Origin: CAWHQZ01 sp963831645
GTDB taxonomy: Bacteria > Pseudomonadota > Alphaproteobacteria > Rhizobiales > Aestuariivirgaceae
Assembly (NCBI GenBank): GCA_963831645.1
Contig: CAWHQZ010000013.1
Location: 338,740 to 402,739, forward strand
DNA length: 64,000 bases
Direction of reading: 5' to 3'
In this document: piece after piece, positions 26,366 through 35,878 of the stretch
Position numbering within the stretch: the first letter of the stretch is position 1
Layout: each line of letters opens with the position of its first letter
Made by a program: the position numbers and the translations under genes
The notes under the pieces: model-generated
What the model was told of the DNA's origin: nothing
Databases searched by the model: none
Seen by the model: the letters and a program-made list of their open reading frames with translations, nothing else

Positions 26366-27267
26366 CGCTTTCGCTCCGTCTTGCTGACAAGCCGGGCGGT
26401 CATCAGGTCGAGCAGCTTGCCGGTGTCGACGCCGGTAAGCAGGACATGATGACCTTCGCCGCCCTTGAAATGCGTCTGGCCGCGGGCCGGACCATCTTCG
26501 GTCTCGACAACAAAACGGCCGCGCTCGATCGAGAACAGGTCGGGCCAGATCAGGCAGCCGATCACCACCGCGTCGTGAATGGCGGCCGGATGCCCGCCGG
26601 CGCCTGCCAGCGCCAACATCCTGGCCGCGAGTTTGGCGGCGGGATTCGTAGAGCGTGCAAGGCGGCGCAGATGCCGCTTGCTCATCACGAGATGGCGCGT
26701 CAGATCATAGGGCGCGACGACGGTCGGGATCTGCGAGGCGAATACCTGTCGCGCCGCGTGCGGATCGAACCACACGTTGAACTCGGCGGCGGCGGTCGCG
26801 TTGCCCTTGCCCAGCGCGCCCCCCATGATCATCAGCCGATCGATCTTTGCCTGCAGCCCGGGTTGCTTGAGCAGGAGCTGGGCGACGTTGGTAAGCGGTC
26901 CGAGAAGGCAGAACAACACCGAATGATCGGCAGCTTCCCGGAGAGTGCGCGTGAGGTAATCGAAGGCGGATTCGGAGATGGCGCCACGCCGTGGCCGTTT
27001 CAGACCGAGATCGCAGTCACCGCCCCAGACATCGGTCGCATAGCTTGCCTTGAGCCTGAGCGGGCGGTCGCTGCCGGCAAATACCGGCGACTTGAGACCG
27101 AGGGTCGCGCAGGCCGACAGCGCATTGTCGGTAGTGCGCTCGATGGTCGAATTGCCGGCGACGGTGGTGACCGCAGTGATCGCCAGCTCCGGGGAGGCGG
27201 CGGCAAGCGCCAAAGCCACGGTATCGTCCAGGCCGGGATCGCAGTCGATCACGATGGCTCGACGCAT
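26362..27267 (-). CDS. inosine/uridine-preferring nucleoside hydrolase
   Basis: 301 residues from ATG 27267 (MRRAIVIDCDPGLDDTVALA), where DCDPGLDD is the calcium and ribose-binding motif of the family. LCLLGPLTNVA-like LFCLLGPLTNVAQLL, MIMGGALGKGNATAAAEFNV and HDAVVIGCL near the C-terminus support it. It hydrolyses ribonucleosides to base and ribose without phosphate, a route parallel to the PunA/DeoA phosphorolysis operon at 9-18 kb. An alternative start is 27279. Confidence 0.88.
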   Translation of the reverse strand: MRRAIVIDCDPGLDDTVALALAAASPELAITAVTTVAGNSTIERTTDNALSACATLGLKSPVFAGSDRPLRLKASYATDVWGGDCDLGLKRPRRGAISESAFDYLTRTLREAADHSVLFCLLGPLTNVAQLLLKQPGLQAKIDRLMIMGGALGKGNATAAAEFNVWFDPHAARQVFASQIPTVVAPYDLTRHLVMSKRHLRRLARSTNPAAKLAARMLALAGAGGHPAAIHDAVVIGCLIWPDLFSIERGRFVVETEDGPARGQTHFKGGEGHHVLLTGVDTGKLLDLMTARLVSKTERKR

Positions 27268-27395
27268 GTGGCCCCTCATTGCCCGACGGCAAGCATCGCC
27301 AATCACTATCGCAACTGCCGCAGCAAGACCAACAGCTTGCGCATGCCGGCCGGGATCAACTACCACAAGGCCGGCGCCGCAAGATGGAAATGGCG

Positions 27396-28646
27396 ATGAA
27401 GGTATTGGTCCTGGGAGCCGGGATTGCCGGCGTTACGACAGCCTATGAGCTCAACCGCGACGGCCATGAAGTCGTCGTGGTCGATCGGGAGTTGGAGCCG
27501 GCGGCATTTTCGAGCTACGCCAACGCCGGCCTGTTTGCCTCCGGGCATTCATACTCGTGGTCATCGCCAGCAGCGCCGGCAATGCTGTTGCGTTCCCTGT
27601 GGCGCAACGACCAGGCACTGCGTCTGCGGCCGCAGGCTGATCGCCACTTCTGGCGGTGGATGTGGAAATTCTGGCGACAGTGCACCCCCGAGCGCGCAGC
27701 CCGGAACACGTCATGTAAAGCGCGGCTGTGCAACTATTCGCTCGAGGTGTTTCATGAAACGCTGAAGACCGCCGACCTCTCCTTCGGCCGGCGGACGGGA
27801 GGACTGATCTATTTCTATCGTCATGACCAGGCCCTGGCGCAGGCGGTGGAGAGAGCGGCCATTCTCAGGGACAACGGCTGCGCCATCGAGGTGCTCGATC
27901 GCGAGGGCGTAATCGCCAAAGATGCGGCTCTCGCGCCCGTGCTGGACCAGATCGCCGGCGCGCTGTTTGCGCCAAACGATGAGAGCGGCGACTGCCGGAT
28001 GTTTGCATGCAAGCTGGCCAGGTGGCTGACGGCTCGCGGCGTCAGGTTCAAGGCCGGCGTGACGATTGAAGGCATCGACACTGACGGCGAGCGCGTGTCC
28101 GGCGTCCGGACCGATCATGATCGGGAGACTGCGGAAGCCTACGTGCTGTGCCTCGGTGTGTTCAGCCCGCACATCTCCCGCTCGATCGGCCAGGACCTGC
28201 CGATCTATCCGGTGAAAGGCTATTCGGTCACCCTGCCGGTATTGGGCCGCCATCAGGCGCCGGCGCTCGGGGGCGTCGATGAAGAGAACCTCATCGCCTA
28301 CTGTCCGCTCGGCGATCGCCTCAGGGTCACCGCCACCGCCGAATTCTCCGGCTACGGACGATCGCACTCAGCAGCCGATTTCCGCCACATGTTGTCGTGC
28401 GTCCAGGCTTTGTTTCCCAATGGCGCAGACTATTCGAGGCCTCAATATTGGGCCGGCCTCAGACCGATGACGCCGGAAGGAACGCCGATTGTCGGCGCCG
28501 GGCGGCTTGGCAACCTCTGGTACAACACCGGATTGGGCCACATGGGATGGACGATGAGTCACGCCACGGCGCGCATCACTGCCGACCTGATCGGCGGCCG
28601 CCGCCCGGCTTTTCCAGTGGATGAGCTTGCGCCGCCGGCAAGTTAA
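27396..28646 (+). CDS. FAD-dependent D-amino acid dehydrogenase-like oxidoreductase
   Basis: About 416 residues. MKVLVLGAGIAGVTTAYELN is the FAD-binding GxGxxG strand, so the start is ATG 27396 (27384 and 27390 are possible). SSYANAGLFASGHSYSWSSP, YPVKGYSVTLP, WAGLRPMTPEGTPIVG and NLWYNTGLGHMGWTMSHATA match the DadA group of the DAO superfamily. It oxidises D-amino acids or N-methylated amino acids, passing electrons to the quinone pool. The divergent neighbour is the nucleoside hydrolase, with overlapping 5' regions, so promoters lie inside coding sequence. Confidence 0.82.
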   Translation: MKVLVLGAGIAGVTTAYELNRDGHEVVVVDRELEPAAFSSYANAGLFASGHSYSWSSPAAPAMLLRSLWRNDQALRLRPQADRHFWRWMWKFWRQCTPERAARNTSCKARLCNYSLEVFHETLKTADLSFGRRTGGLIYFYRHDQALAQAVERAAILRDNGCAIEVLDREGVIAKDAALAPVLDQIAGALFAPNDESGDCRMFACKLARWLTARGVRFKAGVTIEGIDTDGERVSGVRTDHDRETAEAYVLCLGVFSPHISRSIGQDLPIYPVKGYSVTLPVLGRHQAPALGGVDEENLIAYCPLGDRLRVTATAEFSGYGRSHSAADFRHMLSCVQALFPNGADYSRPQYWAGLRPMTPEGTPIVGAGRLGNLWYNTGLGHMGWTMSHATARITADLIGGRRPAFPVDELAPPAS

Positions 28647-28781
28647 TCAGTATACAGATTATATTGGGACGAGTTTACGCAGGGTCAGGTTTGCTGTGTC
28701 AAATTGACCTAGGACGAGACACACTTTCGCCCCATGCGGTCCATACCCAGTCTCCATTGCCAATCAGTAGAGAGGTGGTTG

Positions 28782-29147
28782 ATGACTTTGAAATGTCCCA
28801 AAATTCTTGTCGCATTCGTATCAGCTATTTTCATCAGCGGCTTCGTCGGGGTGCAGCCGTCCTTCGCGCTGCAGTCCGGTCTTGCCTCCTATTATGCAAG
28901 CGGCAAAGTGACGGCCAGTGGCGAGCGTTTCAACCCGCACGGCCTCACCGCGGCGCACCGGACGCTGCCGTTCGGCACCAAGGTCCGCGTCGTCAACGAC
29001 CGTACCGGCAGCGCCGTGGTAGTGCGGATCAATGATCGAGGACCTTTCATTGGCGGCCGTATCATCGATCTGGCGCTCGGCGCCGCCAGGAAGATCGGCC
29101 TCATCGGCTCGGGCGTGGCCAAAGTCACCATCAGCGTGCTGGAGTAA
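28782..29147 (+). CDS. RlpA-like exported protein (double-psi beta-barrel)
   Basis: 121 residues from ATG 28782, preceded by GAGAGGTGG. KILVAFVSAIFISGFVGVQP then SFA is a signal peptide. SGLASYYASGKVTASGERFN, LTAAHRTLPFGTKVRVVND and VVRINDRGPFIGGRIIDLAL are the RlpA/DPBB core, including the conserved Asp of INDRGPF. No SPOR domain is present, so this is the short periplasmic form; lytic transglycosylase activity is not assured. The region 28647-28781 shows no other gene. Confidence 0.85.
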   Translation: MTLKCPKILVAFVSAIFISGFVGVQPSFALQSGLASYYASGKVTASGERFNPHGLTAAHRTLPFGTKVRVVNDRTGSAVVVRINDRGPFIGGRIIDLALGAARKIGLIGSGVAKVTISVLE

Positions 29148-29170
29148 TCTCAAGCCCGCTCGATGTGCTC

Positions 29171-29200
29171 AAGGCCCGGCTTCACGCCGGGCCTTCTTGC
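29171..29200 (+). terminator. hairpin terminator after the RlpA-like gene
   Basis: Ten-base perfect stem AAGGCCCGGC (29171-29180) and GCCGGGCCTT (29186-29195) with a TTCAC loop, then a weak T-rich CTTGC. Confidence 0.75.
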
Positions 29201-29278
29201 TGACGGGCATGCTGACGCCGCTCTTGTCAAGCTTCCCTGCTGCGGGCACAGAGCTATGTCAGCAGGCAGGGGAGCACC

Positions 29279-30307
29279 ATGAAGATCGTCTACTCCGAAG
29301 ATCACCGGAAACATTTTCCCCAGGGCGAACTCTACGGGGGCGAGTTCGTTACCCCGTTCGAACGGCCTTCGCGCGTGGAATACGTGCTCGCCAGACTAAG
29401 GCAGCGCAAGTTCACCGACTTTGTGGCGCCCGAGAAGTTCAGCCGCGCGGCGGCGAAGCGGGTGCACGAAGAGCCGCTGCTCAATTTTCTGCAGACGGCA
29501 TGGAAGGAGTGGGCAAAGGCGGGGTATCGCGGCGAAATCATCCCGACCGGCTATCCGGCGCGGCGGATGCGGCCGCGCGAGCCGCGTAACATCGACGGCC
29601 GGACCGGCTACTTCGCGCTGTCCATGGAAACGGCAGTGACCGCCGGGACATGGGACGCGGCCAAGTCGAGCGCCGCCGTGGTACAGACGGCGCAGCGGTT
29701 GATCGCCGGGGGCGAGCCTGCCGCTTTCGCCCTGTGCCGGCCGCCCGGCCATCATGCCGCCGCCGACATGTACGGCGGCTATTGCTTTCTCAACAACGCG
29801 GCGATCGCTGCCCAGATGTTCCTCGACCAGGGGGCGGAGCGGGTCGCCATCCTCGACGTCGACTTTCATCACGGCAACGGCACCCAGGATATTTTCTACC
29901 GGCGCAAGGACGTGCTGTTTGTTTCCCTGCACGGTCGGCCGGAAGACGCCTTTCCCTATTTCCTCGGATTCTCAGATGAGCGCGGCGAGGCTGAAGGCGA
30001 AGATCACAACATCAACTATCCGATGCCGCCAGGTACCGCATATGGCAAGTGGGCCCAGGCGCTCGGGGAGGGACTGAAGCACGTCCGCAAGTACGCCCCC
30101 GATGCCCTCATCGTTTCGCTCGGCGTCGACACCTACAAGGACGATCCGATCAGCTTCTTCAGGCTCACCTCGAAGGATTTCGTTGATTACGGCGCGCGCA
30201 TCGCCACCCTCAGGCGTCCGACCCTGTTCGTCATGGAAGGCGGCTATGCCATCGAGGCGATCGGCGTCAATACCGTCAATGTGCTGGAAGGCTTTCTCGA
30301 TCGCTAG
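29279..30307 (+). CDS. histone deacetylase-family protein, acetylpolyamine amidohydrolase-like
   Basis: 342 residues. Zinc-dependent deacetylase motifs are CRPPGHHAAADMYGGYCFLN with the tandem catalytic His, ILDVDFHHGNGTQDIFY with Asp and His ligands, and LGVDTYKDDPISFF with the third ligand. EDHNINYPMPPGT and FVMEGGYAIEAIGVN complete the class II HDAC/AphA pattern. In bacteria these enzymes deacetylate acetylpolyamines. The nearby polyamine-type importer and amidase support that role (inference). It ends 12 bases before the flavin oxidoreductase. Confidence 0.85.
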   Translation: MKIVYSEDHRKHFPQGELYGGEFVTPFERPSRVEYVLARLRQRKFTDFVAPEKFSRAAAKRVHEEPLLNFLQTAWKEWAKAGYRGEIIPTGYPARRMRPREPRNIDGRTGYFALSMETAVTAGTWDAAKSSAAVVQTAQRLIAGGEPAAFALCRPPGHHAAADMYGGYCFLNNAAIAAQMFLDQGAERVAILDVDFHHGNGTQDIFYRRKDVLFVSLHGRPEDAFPYFLGFSDERGEAEGEDHNINYPMPPGTAYGKWAQALGEGLKHVRKYAPDALIVSLGVDTYKDDPISFFRLTSKDFVDYGARIATLRRPTLFVMEGGYAIEAIGVNTVNVLEGFLDR

Positions 30308-30318
30308 CGTAGAGACGG

Positions 30319-32409
30319 ATGGCCCGCGATCCCCGCTATGACATCCTGTTCGAGCCGGTGAAGATCGGGCCCAAGACGGCCAGGAACCGGTTCTACCAGG
30401 TGCCGCATTGCAACGGCATGGGCCGTCTCTATCCCAGCGCCAACGCCACCATGCGCGGCATCAAGGCGGAAGGCGGCTGGGCGGTGGTGTGCACCGAGGA
30501 AACCGAGATCCATCCATCGGCCGACATCTCGCCCTATAGCGAATTGCGCCTGTGGAGCGATGCCGACATGCCCGTGCATGAGCGCATCGTCGAGGCCATC
30601 CATGCTCATGGCGGGCTTGCCGGCCTCGAACTCTGCCACAACGGTGTTTCGAGCGCCAACAACTCGTCGCGCGAGGTGCCGCTGGCGCCGCAGCACATGG
30701 CGACCCGCACCGCCTTCAGCGAACCCCTGCAGGCGCGGGCGTTGGACAAGGAGGACCTCGGGAACATCCGGCGCTGGCACCGGCTGGCGGCGCAGCGCGG
30801 CAAGAAGGCGGGCTACGATCTCATCTATGTCTACGCCGGTCACGGGCTGACGATCGCGCAACATCTTCTTTCTCGCTACACCAATCAGCGTACGGACGAA
30901 TACGGCGGATCGCTGCAAAACCGGGTTCGCTTCCTGCGCGAACTCATCGCCGACACCCGGGACGCGGTAGTGGATGCGTGCGCCGTCCCTTTGCGCATCG
31001 CCATCGACGAGATGGTGGGCGAGCAAGGCATCACGCCTGCGGAAATGCAGGACATCGTCGGGCTGCTCGCCGAAGAGCCGGACCTGTGGGACTTCTGCCT
31101 CGGCAACTGGCCGCACGATTCGGCGAGCTCGCGCTTCGCCGAGGAAGGCTTTCAGGAACAGTATGTTCGTGGGCTAAAGAAGCTCACCACGCGGCCGGTG
31201 GTGGGAGTGGGCCGGTTCACTTCCCCCGACGCCATGGTGCGGCAGATACGCGCCGGTATCCTCGACATGATCGGCGCGGCGCGACCCTCGATCGCCGACC
31301 CGTTCCTGCCTAGGAAAATCGAGGAGGGGCGGATCGAGGACATTCGCGAGTGCATCGGATGCAACATGTGCGTGGTGGGCGACTACACGATCACGCCGAG
31401 CCGCTGCACGCAGAACGCCACCTTCGGCGATGAATGGCGCCGCGGCTGGCACCCGGAACGGTTCGCCAGGGCCGGCTCCGACGCACGGGTGCTCGTGGTC
31501 GGTGCAGGACCCGCGGGGCTGGAGGCGGCCCGTGTTGCAGCCATGCGCGGCTACGAGGTGGCGCTGGCCGAGGCAACGGAGGAAGTCGGCGGGCGCGTGG
31601 CGCGGGAGCGCAAGCTTCCCGGGCTTGCCGCCTGGGGCCGGGTTGCCGACTACCGCGTCTATCAGTTGTCCCAGCGGGCCAACGTCGAAGTTTTTCGCGG
31701 CAGCGCCTTGAGTGCAGGCGACATCCTCGACTTCGGCTTCGCGCATGTCGCCGTCGCCACCGGCGCGAAGTGGCGTCGGGATGGGGTGGCGCGCTATCAC
31801 CTGTCGTCGATCCCGATCGATGCGGGCGCTTCCGTGCTGACGCCCGACGATGCCATGGCGGGAACGCTGCCCGGAGGTCGCGCCGTCATCTTTGACGACG
31901 ACCACTATTATATGGCCGGCGTCATGGCGGAGCTCCTGGCGCAGTCGGGGTGCCGGGCGACACTGATCACGCCGGCCCCCGTCGTTTCCGCCTTCACCCG
32001 CTACACGATGGAGCAGGCGTTCATACAGGAGCGGCTTCTGCGGCTCGGCGTCGAGCTGCTTCCTGCCCATGCTGTCTCGCGGATCGCTGCCGACCACGTG
32101 GAAGCGCGTTGCATCTACACCGGAAAGCCGGTCCTGCGGGAAGCCGAAGCCGTAATGCTGGTCACGGCGCGTCTTCCCCGCGATGAAGTCTGGCTCGCAC
32201 TCAAGGAAAGACGCGCCGACTGGGCGGCGTCGGGCGTCCGTTCGGCGCAGCCGATCGGCGACTGCCATGCGCCGGCCACGATCGCGCACGCGGTCTACGC
32301 CGGCCATCGCTTCGCCCGTGAGCTCGACGAGCCGGAGCGGGGTGACGAGCTTCCCTTCCGGCGCGAACTGCCGCAGCTCTCGCCGTCATTTCCGGTACGC
32401 TTTCCGTGA
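30319..32409 (+). CDS. NADH:flavin oxidoreductase, trimethylamine dehydrogenase/N-demethylase-like
   Basis: 696 residues. An N-terminal Old Yellow Enzyme barrel (FYQVPHCNGMGRL, YDLIYVYAGHGL, RTDEYGGSLQNRVRFLRELI) is followed by a 4Fe-4S site CIGCNMCVVGDYTITPSRCT around residues 347-366. A C-terminal FAD/NAD Rossmann half follows (VLVVGAGPAGLEAARVAAMR). This layout is that of trimethylamine and dimethylglycine or N-methylproline demethylases. The substrate is unknown but probably an N-methylated compound, given the amine-related neighbours. Confidence 0.85.
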   Translation: MARDPRYDILFEPVKIGPKTARNRFYQVPHCNGMGRLYPSANATMRGIKAEGGWAVVCTEETEIHPSADISPYSELRLWSDADMPVHERIVEAIHAHGGLAGLELCHNGVSSANNSSREVPLAPQHMATRTAFSEPLQARALDKEDLGNIRRWHRLAAQRGKKAGYDLIYVYAGHGLTIAQHLLSRYTNQRTDEYGGSLQNRVRFLRELIADTRDAVVDACAVPLRIAIDEMVGEQGITPAEMQDIVGLLAEEPDLWDFCLGNWPHDSASSRFAEEGFQEQYVRGLKKLTTRPVVGVGRFTSPDAMVRQIRAGILDMIGAARPSIADPFLPRKIEEGRIEDIRECIGCNMCVVGDYTITPSRCTQNATFGDEWRRGWHPERFARAGSDARVLVVGAGPAGLEAARVAAMRGYEVALAEATEEVGGRVARERKLPGLAAWGRVADYRVYQLSQRANVEVFRGSALSAGDILDFGFAHVAVATGAKWRRDGVARYHLSSIPIDAGASVLTPDDAMAGTLPGGRAVIFDDDHYYMAGVMAELLAQSGCRATLITPAPVVSAFTRYTMEQAFIQERLLRLGVELLPAHAVSRIAADHVEARCIYTGKPVLREAEAVMLVTARLPRDEVWLALKERRADWAASGVRSAQPIGDCHAPATIAHAVYAGHRFARELDEPERGDELPFRRELPQLSPSFPVRFP

Positions 32410-32430
32410 AGAACAAAATCATAGACGGCG

Positions 32431-33864
32431 TCACAGCGGGTGATTGTTCGCGGTGATGAACAGATGCGGCGCGGCGCGCTCGTAGGCCCGCGCGGCGCGG
32501 AACACGCTCAGGTCATCGTAGGTGCGGCCGATGAGCTGAATTCCGGTCGGTACGCCTGATTTGGCTCTTCCCGAGGGCACCGCCATCACCGGACAGTTGT
32601 GAAGCATGTTGAACTGATAGGTCAGAACCCAGCCGTACTCGGGATCGACCTTCACGCCGTTGATGCGAAAATCCGGATCCCAGGGATCATGCTCGGCCGC
32701 CACTGCGGGCACACTGTTGGTCGGGCAGAGGAAGATATTGTACTTCTCCATGAGCGGCCCAAATTTCTGATACATCTTGTGCAACTGCTCCCACGAGCGC
32801 GCCATGTCGTCGAGCGTCGTGTTCGCCTCGCAATTCCTCGCGAACCTGACCGAGTAGTCGCACATATCCGCCGCGTCGTGCTGGGCGTGCCAGATGGTCT
32901 GCCTGCCGAAATGCATGGAGTTGTACCAGTGCATGGCGGCCCGCTCGCAATCGATGGTCCAATCGAGCTCCACCTCATCGACGATGCAGCCGAGACCGCG
33001 AAACACGTCGAGGGCGGCCAGGGTGTTCTTGAGCACATCGGTGGCGAGGTTCATGTAGCCGAGGTCGAGCGAATAGGCGACGCGGAAATCACCGATACCT
33101 TCCGGCTCGTCCGGAATCAGCACCCGGTCGCGCAGCGAATCGTGATCGCGCGGGTGGACGCCGGAAACGATGTTCTGCACCAGCGCCGCATCGGCCGCGC
33201 TGCGGGCCATGGGTCCGCAGTGGTTGTAGGTGTCGAAGCAGGCCGGCGGTCCATCGGGATTTCGTCCATGCGGCGGCTTGTAGCCAACGACGCCGCACGC
33301 CGCGGCTGGAGTGCGTATCGATCCGCCGATGTCGGTGCCGGTCGCCAGCAGCGTCGTGCCGGCGGCGAGGGCAGCGCCGCTTCCCCCCGAGGATCCTCCC
33401 GGGCCGTATTCGAGATTGAAGGGATTGCGCGTGATCCCCCACATTCGCGTATGGCAGGTACCGGAGAGGCAGAACTCCGGCGTGGTGGTGCGCGCGTGGA
33501 TGATGGCGCCTGCCTCCTCCAGCCGCTCGATCATCGGATCGGACTGCTCGCTGACGTTGTCCTTGAATATGAGCGAGCCATAGGTGGTGCGCTTGCCGGC
33601 CACCCGCTGCGCATCCTTGACGGCCACCGGGATCCCTTCGAGCGGCCGGGCACGCGAGGACCTTTTCGAGTAGAAACCATTGGCAGTCCGGGCCCTGCTC
33701 AGGGCTTCCTCGAAGTAGGTGTCGGCGAAAGCGTTGATCTTCGGCTCGACCTCCCCGGCGCGATCGATCAGCGCCTGCATCAGCTCGAGCGGCGACAACT
33801 TCTTCTTGCGGAAAAGATCGAGCGCCTCGCGGGTGGAGAGGTAACAGAGATCCGTGCCTGGCAT
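32431..33864 (-). CDS. amidase (amidase signature family)
   Basis: 477 residues. The Ser-cisSer-Lys triad is visible: VAVKDAQRVAG (Lys), GPGGSSGGSGAALAAG (cis-Ser) and TDIGGSIRTPAAACGVVGYK (nucleophile Ser). The C-terminus PTGIQLIGRTYDDLSVFRAA is typical. It hydrolyses a carboxamide. Placed downstream of a polyamine-type ABC operon, it may act on acylated amines (inference). It is convergent with the flavin enzyme. Confidence 0.88.
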   Translation of the reverse strand: MPGTDLCYLSTREALDLFRKKKLSPLELMQALIDRAGEVEPKINAFADTYFEEALSRARTANGFYSKRSSRARPLEGIPVAVKDAQRVAGKRTTYGSLIFKDNVSEQSDPMIERLEEAGAIIHARTTTPEFCLSGTCHTRMWGITRNPFNLEYGPGGSSGGSGAALAAGTTLLATGTDIGGSIRTPAAACGVVGYKPPHGRNPDGPPACFDTYNHCGPMARSAADAALVQNIVSGVHPRDHDSLRDRVLIPDEPEGIGDFRVAYSLDLGYMNLATDVLKNTLAALDVFRGLGCIVDEVELDWTIDCERAAMHWYNSMHFGRQTIWHAQHDAADMCDYSVRFARNCEANTTLDDMARSWEQLHKMYQKFGPLMEKYNIFLCPTNSVPAVAAEHDPWDPDFRINGVKVDPEYGWVLTYQFNMLHNCPVMAVPSGRAKSGVPTGIQLIGRTYDDLSVFRAARAYERAAPHLFITANNHPL

Positions 33865-33906
33865 GGTTCAGATGTTGGGACGATTCTGGCCGGTTGTGAA
33901 CCATGC
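33861..33906. repeat. inverted repeat GCATGGTTCA-26-TGAACCATGC over the amidase start
   Basis: Perfect 10-base arms (33861-33870, 33897-33906) include the amidase ATG. It could be an operator or a start-masking RNA hairpin. On the minus strand, 33888-33990 also reads a coding-like tail (LPNLDPVYLPAAEAWFTTG, stop near 33870) that I cannot assign. Confidence 0.5.
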
Positions 33907-34003
33907 TTCGGCCGCCGGCAAATAGACGGGGTCCAGGTTGGGCAATTCGTGGCCGCGAACGAGCCCCGGCAGCTGCGCTGTCGAGGCTCTTCAGTTCAGG
34001 CGA

Positions 34004-35038
34004 TCACTTCTGTATTTCGGTCCAGATCTTCGTATAAATTTCATTGACTTCCGGCGGACAGGCCAGGCTGAACTTGCCCTTGTCGACGAACTCCGCCGGA
34101 ACGACGATCTCCGGAGCGGTCTTCATTTCTTCCGGCATGAAGGCTTCCGAGCCCTTGATGCCATTGGCGTAGCGCGCGAAAACTGAGATCAGTGCGGCGT
34201 TCTCAGGCGCCATGACGAAGTTCTGGAACAGCTTGGCGTTCTCGACGTTCTTGGCGTCCTTGAGCACCGCCACGTTGTCCATCCACAGTGGATAGCCTTC
34301 CTTGGGATAGCCATAGACGATGGTGGGATTCTTGAGCCGGGCTCGAAACGTCGAGCCGTTCCAGTTGACACCGACGACGATGTCGTCCTTCTCGTATTTC
34401 TCCTGGTTGCCGTAGTCCATCGACATCCAGTGCTCCTTGGCCGCGACCAGCTTGTCGCGCACCTTCTTGAGAACTTCCTTGTCTCCGGTGCACGGTTCGC
34501 CGCCTACGTACATGATGGCGAGGTTCATCACATCGGCCATTTCGGGAACGACGTTGATCTTCCCCTTGAGCTCTCCAGGCGGGTCGAGAAAGATCGCCGA
34601 GGTATTGACGTCGCCCTTGTAATATTTGGTATTGAGAAGGATTCCGGTCGATCCCCACTGCCAGGGTACGGTGAATTTGCGGCCCGGATCGAACTCCACA
34701 TCGATCCATTTGGGATCGACGTGCTTGAAGTTCTCCATCTGGTCTGGGCGCGTTTCGAGCAGCAGTCCTTCCTGGATCCACACCGGCACGAAACTCGCGG
34801 ACGGAACGACGATATCGAAGCCGTGACCGCCGGCCCGCACCTTGGCGAGCGCGGTGTCGTTGGAATCGTAGTCGGTGACCGTAACCTTGACCTTGTACTG
34901 GTCCTCGAATTTTTTGATCAGCTCGGGGTTCGTATAGTCGCCCCAGTTGAATATCTGCAACTCGCCCTCGGCGAAAGCAAGGCTCGTGGTCATCGCCAGG
35001 GCGAAACCAAAAGCGACACCCGCTAGTTTCATCTTCAT
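34004..35038 (-). CDS. polyamine-type ABC transporter substrate-binding protein
   Basis: 344 residues from ATG 35038, chosen for the AAAGGAGAA site upstream and the signal peptide MKMKLAGVAFGFALAMTTSL then AFA. ELQIFNWGDYTNPELIKKFE, SNDTALAKVRAGGHGFDIVV and VPWQWGSTGILLNTKYY are typical of PotD/PotF spermidine-putrescine binding proteins. It is the last gene of SDR-ATPase-permease-permease-binding protein. Exact ligand (putrescine, spermidine or another amine) is not determined. Confidence 0.87.
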   Translation of the reverse strand: MKMKLAGVAFGFALAMTTSLAFAEGELQIFNWGDYTNPELIKKFEDQYKVKVTVTDYDSNDTALAKVRAGGHGFDIVVPSASFVPVWIQEGLLLETRPDQMENFKHVDPKWIDVEFDPGRKFTVPWQWGSTGILLNTKYYKGDVNTSAIFLDPPGELKGKINVVPEMADVMNLAIMYVGGEPCTGDKEVLKKVRDKLVAAKEHWMSMDYGNQEKYEKDDIVVGVNWNGSTFRARLKNPTIVYGYPKEGYPLWMDNVAVLKDAKNVENAKLFQNFVMAPENAALISVFARYANGIKGSEAFMPEEMKTAPEIVVPAEFVDKGKFSLACPPEVNEIYTKIWTEIQK

Positions 35039-35071
35039 TGGACGCTTCTCCTTTGGTTGACTAACTAACAC

Positions 35072-35878
35072 TTACTTCTTGCGATTGAGAAAGAAAAAGA
35101 CCGTCACCAGCAATACCGACAGCAGAAAGAAGATCGCCGAAACCGCGTTCACCTCGGGCGACATGGTGCGCCTGAGCTGGCCCAGCATGTAGGTCGGCAG
35201 CGTTTCCTTGCCCGCCGACTTTATGTGATCGGTGATGACCACGTCATCCAGGGATATGACGAATGCCAGCATAAATCCAGCCATGATGCCGGGCCGGAGC
35301 AGCGGCAAGGTGATGCGGCGGAAGGCCTGGATAGGGGACGCGTAGAGATCGGCTGCCGCGGTTTCAAGGGTCGAGTCCATGGTTTCGAGCCGCGCCCGAA
35401 TCGGCAGATAGGCGAAGGGGATACAGAAAGCCGTGTGGGCCGCCATCACGTAGGCCATTCCGGTATACCCGGTCGCCACCTTGATCGAAGCGAAAAAGAT
35501 CAGCAGCGCCACCGCGGTGACGATTTCCGGCACCATGAGCGGCATGTTGATGGTCGCGTAGATGAAATTCATGCCGCGAAAGCGCTTGGTGCGGGTGGTA
35601 GCGAGCGCGGCAAGGGTTGCCGCCACCGTCGCCACCGAAGCCGCGAAGCCGGCGAGCCACAGCGAACGCCACGCCGCTTCCTTGATGTAACGGTTGTTCC
35701 AGGCGGCCTCGTACCAGCGCAGCGAGAACCCGCCCCAGGAGGCGACCGATTCCTTCTCGTTGAAGGAGAACACGATGAGCAGCAGGATCGGCGCATAGAG
35801 CATCGCGAACATCAGGAAGGCGACGCCGCCGAATCCCGGCATTTTCTTCAGGGCAAACGGTTTATGAACCGCCGGCAT
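35072..35878 (-). CDS. polyamine-type ABC transporter permease (PotC/PotI-like)
   Basis: 268 residues with six membrane spans (FLMFAMLYAPILLLIVFSF, LWLAGFAASVATVAATLAAL, VPEIVTAVALLIFFASI, FMLAFVISLDDVVITDHI, VSAIFFLLSVLLVTVFFFLN). ETAAADLYASPIQAFRRITL is the EAA loop that contacts the ATPase. It follows the other permease with no spacer, so the two form the channel. Confidence 0.88.
   Translation of the reverse strand: MPAVHKPFALKKMPGFGGVAFLMFAMLYAPILLLIVFSFNEKESVASWGGFSLRWYEAAWNNRYIKEAAWRSLWLAGFAASVATVAATLAALATTRTKRFRGMNFIYATINMPLMVPEIVTAVALLIFFASIKVATGYTGMAYVMAAHTAFCIPFAYLPIRARLETMDSTLETAAADLYASPIQAFRRITLPLLRPGIMAGFMLAFVISLDDVVITDHIKSAGKETLPTYMLGQLRRTMSPEVNAVSAIFFLLSVLLVTVFFFLNRKK

Noticed and set aside
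32599..34047. 482-codon plus-strand frame opposite the amidase
   Set aside because: Antisense to a complete amidase; no protein-like motifs.
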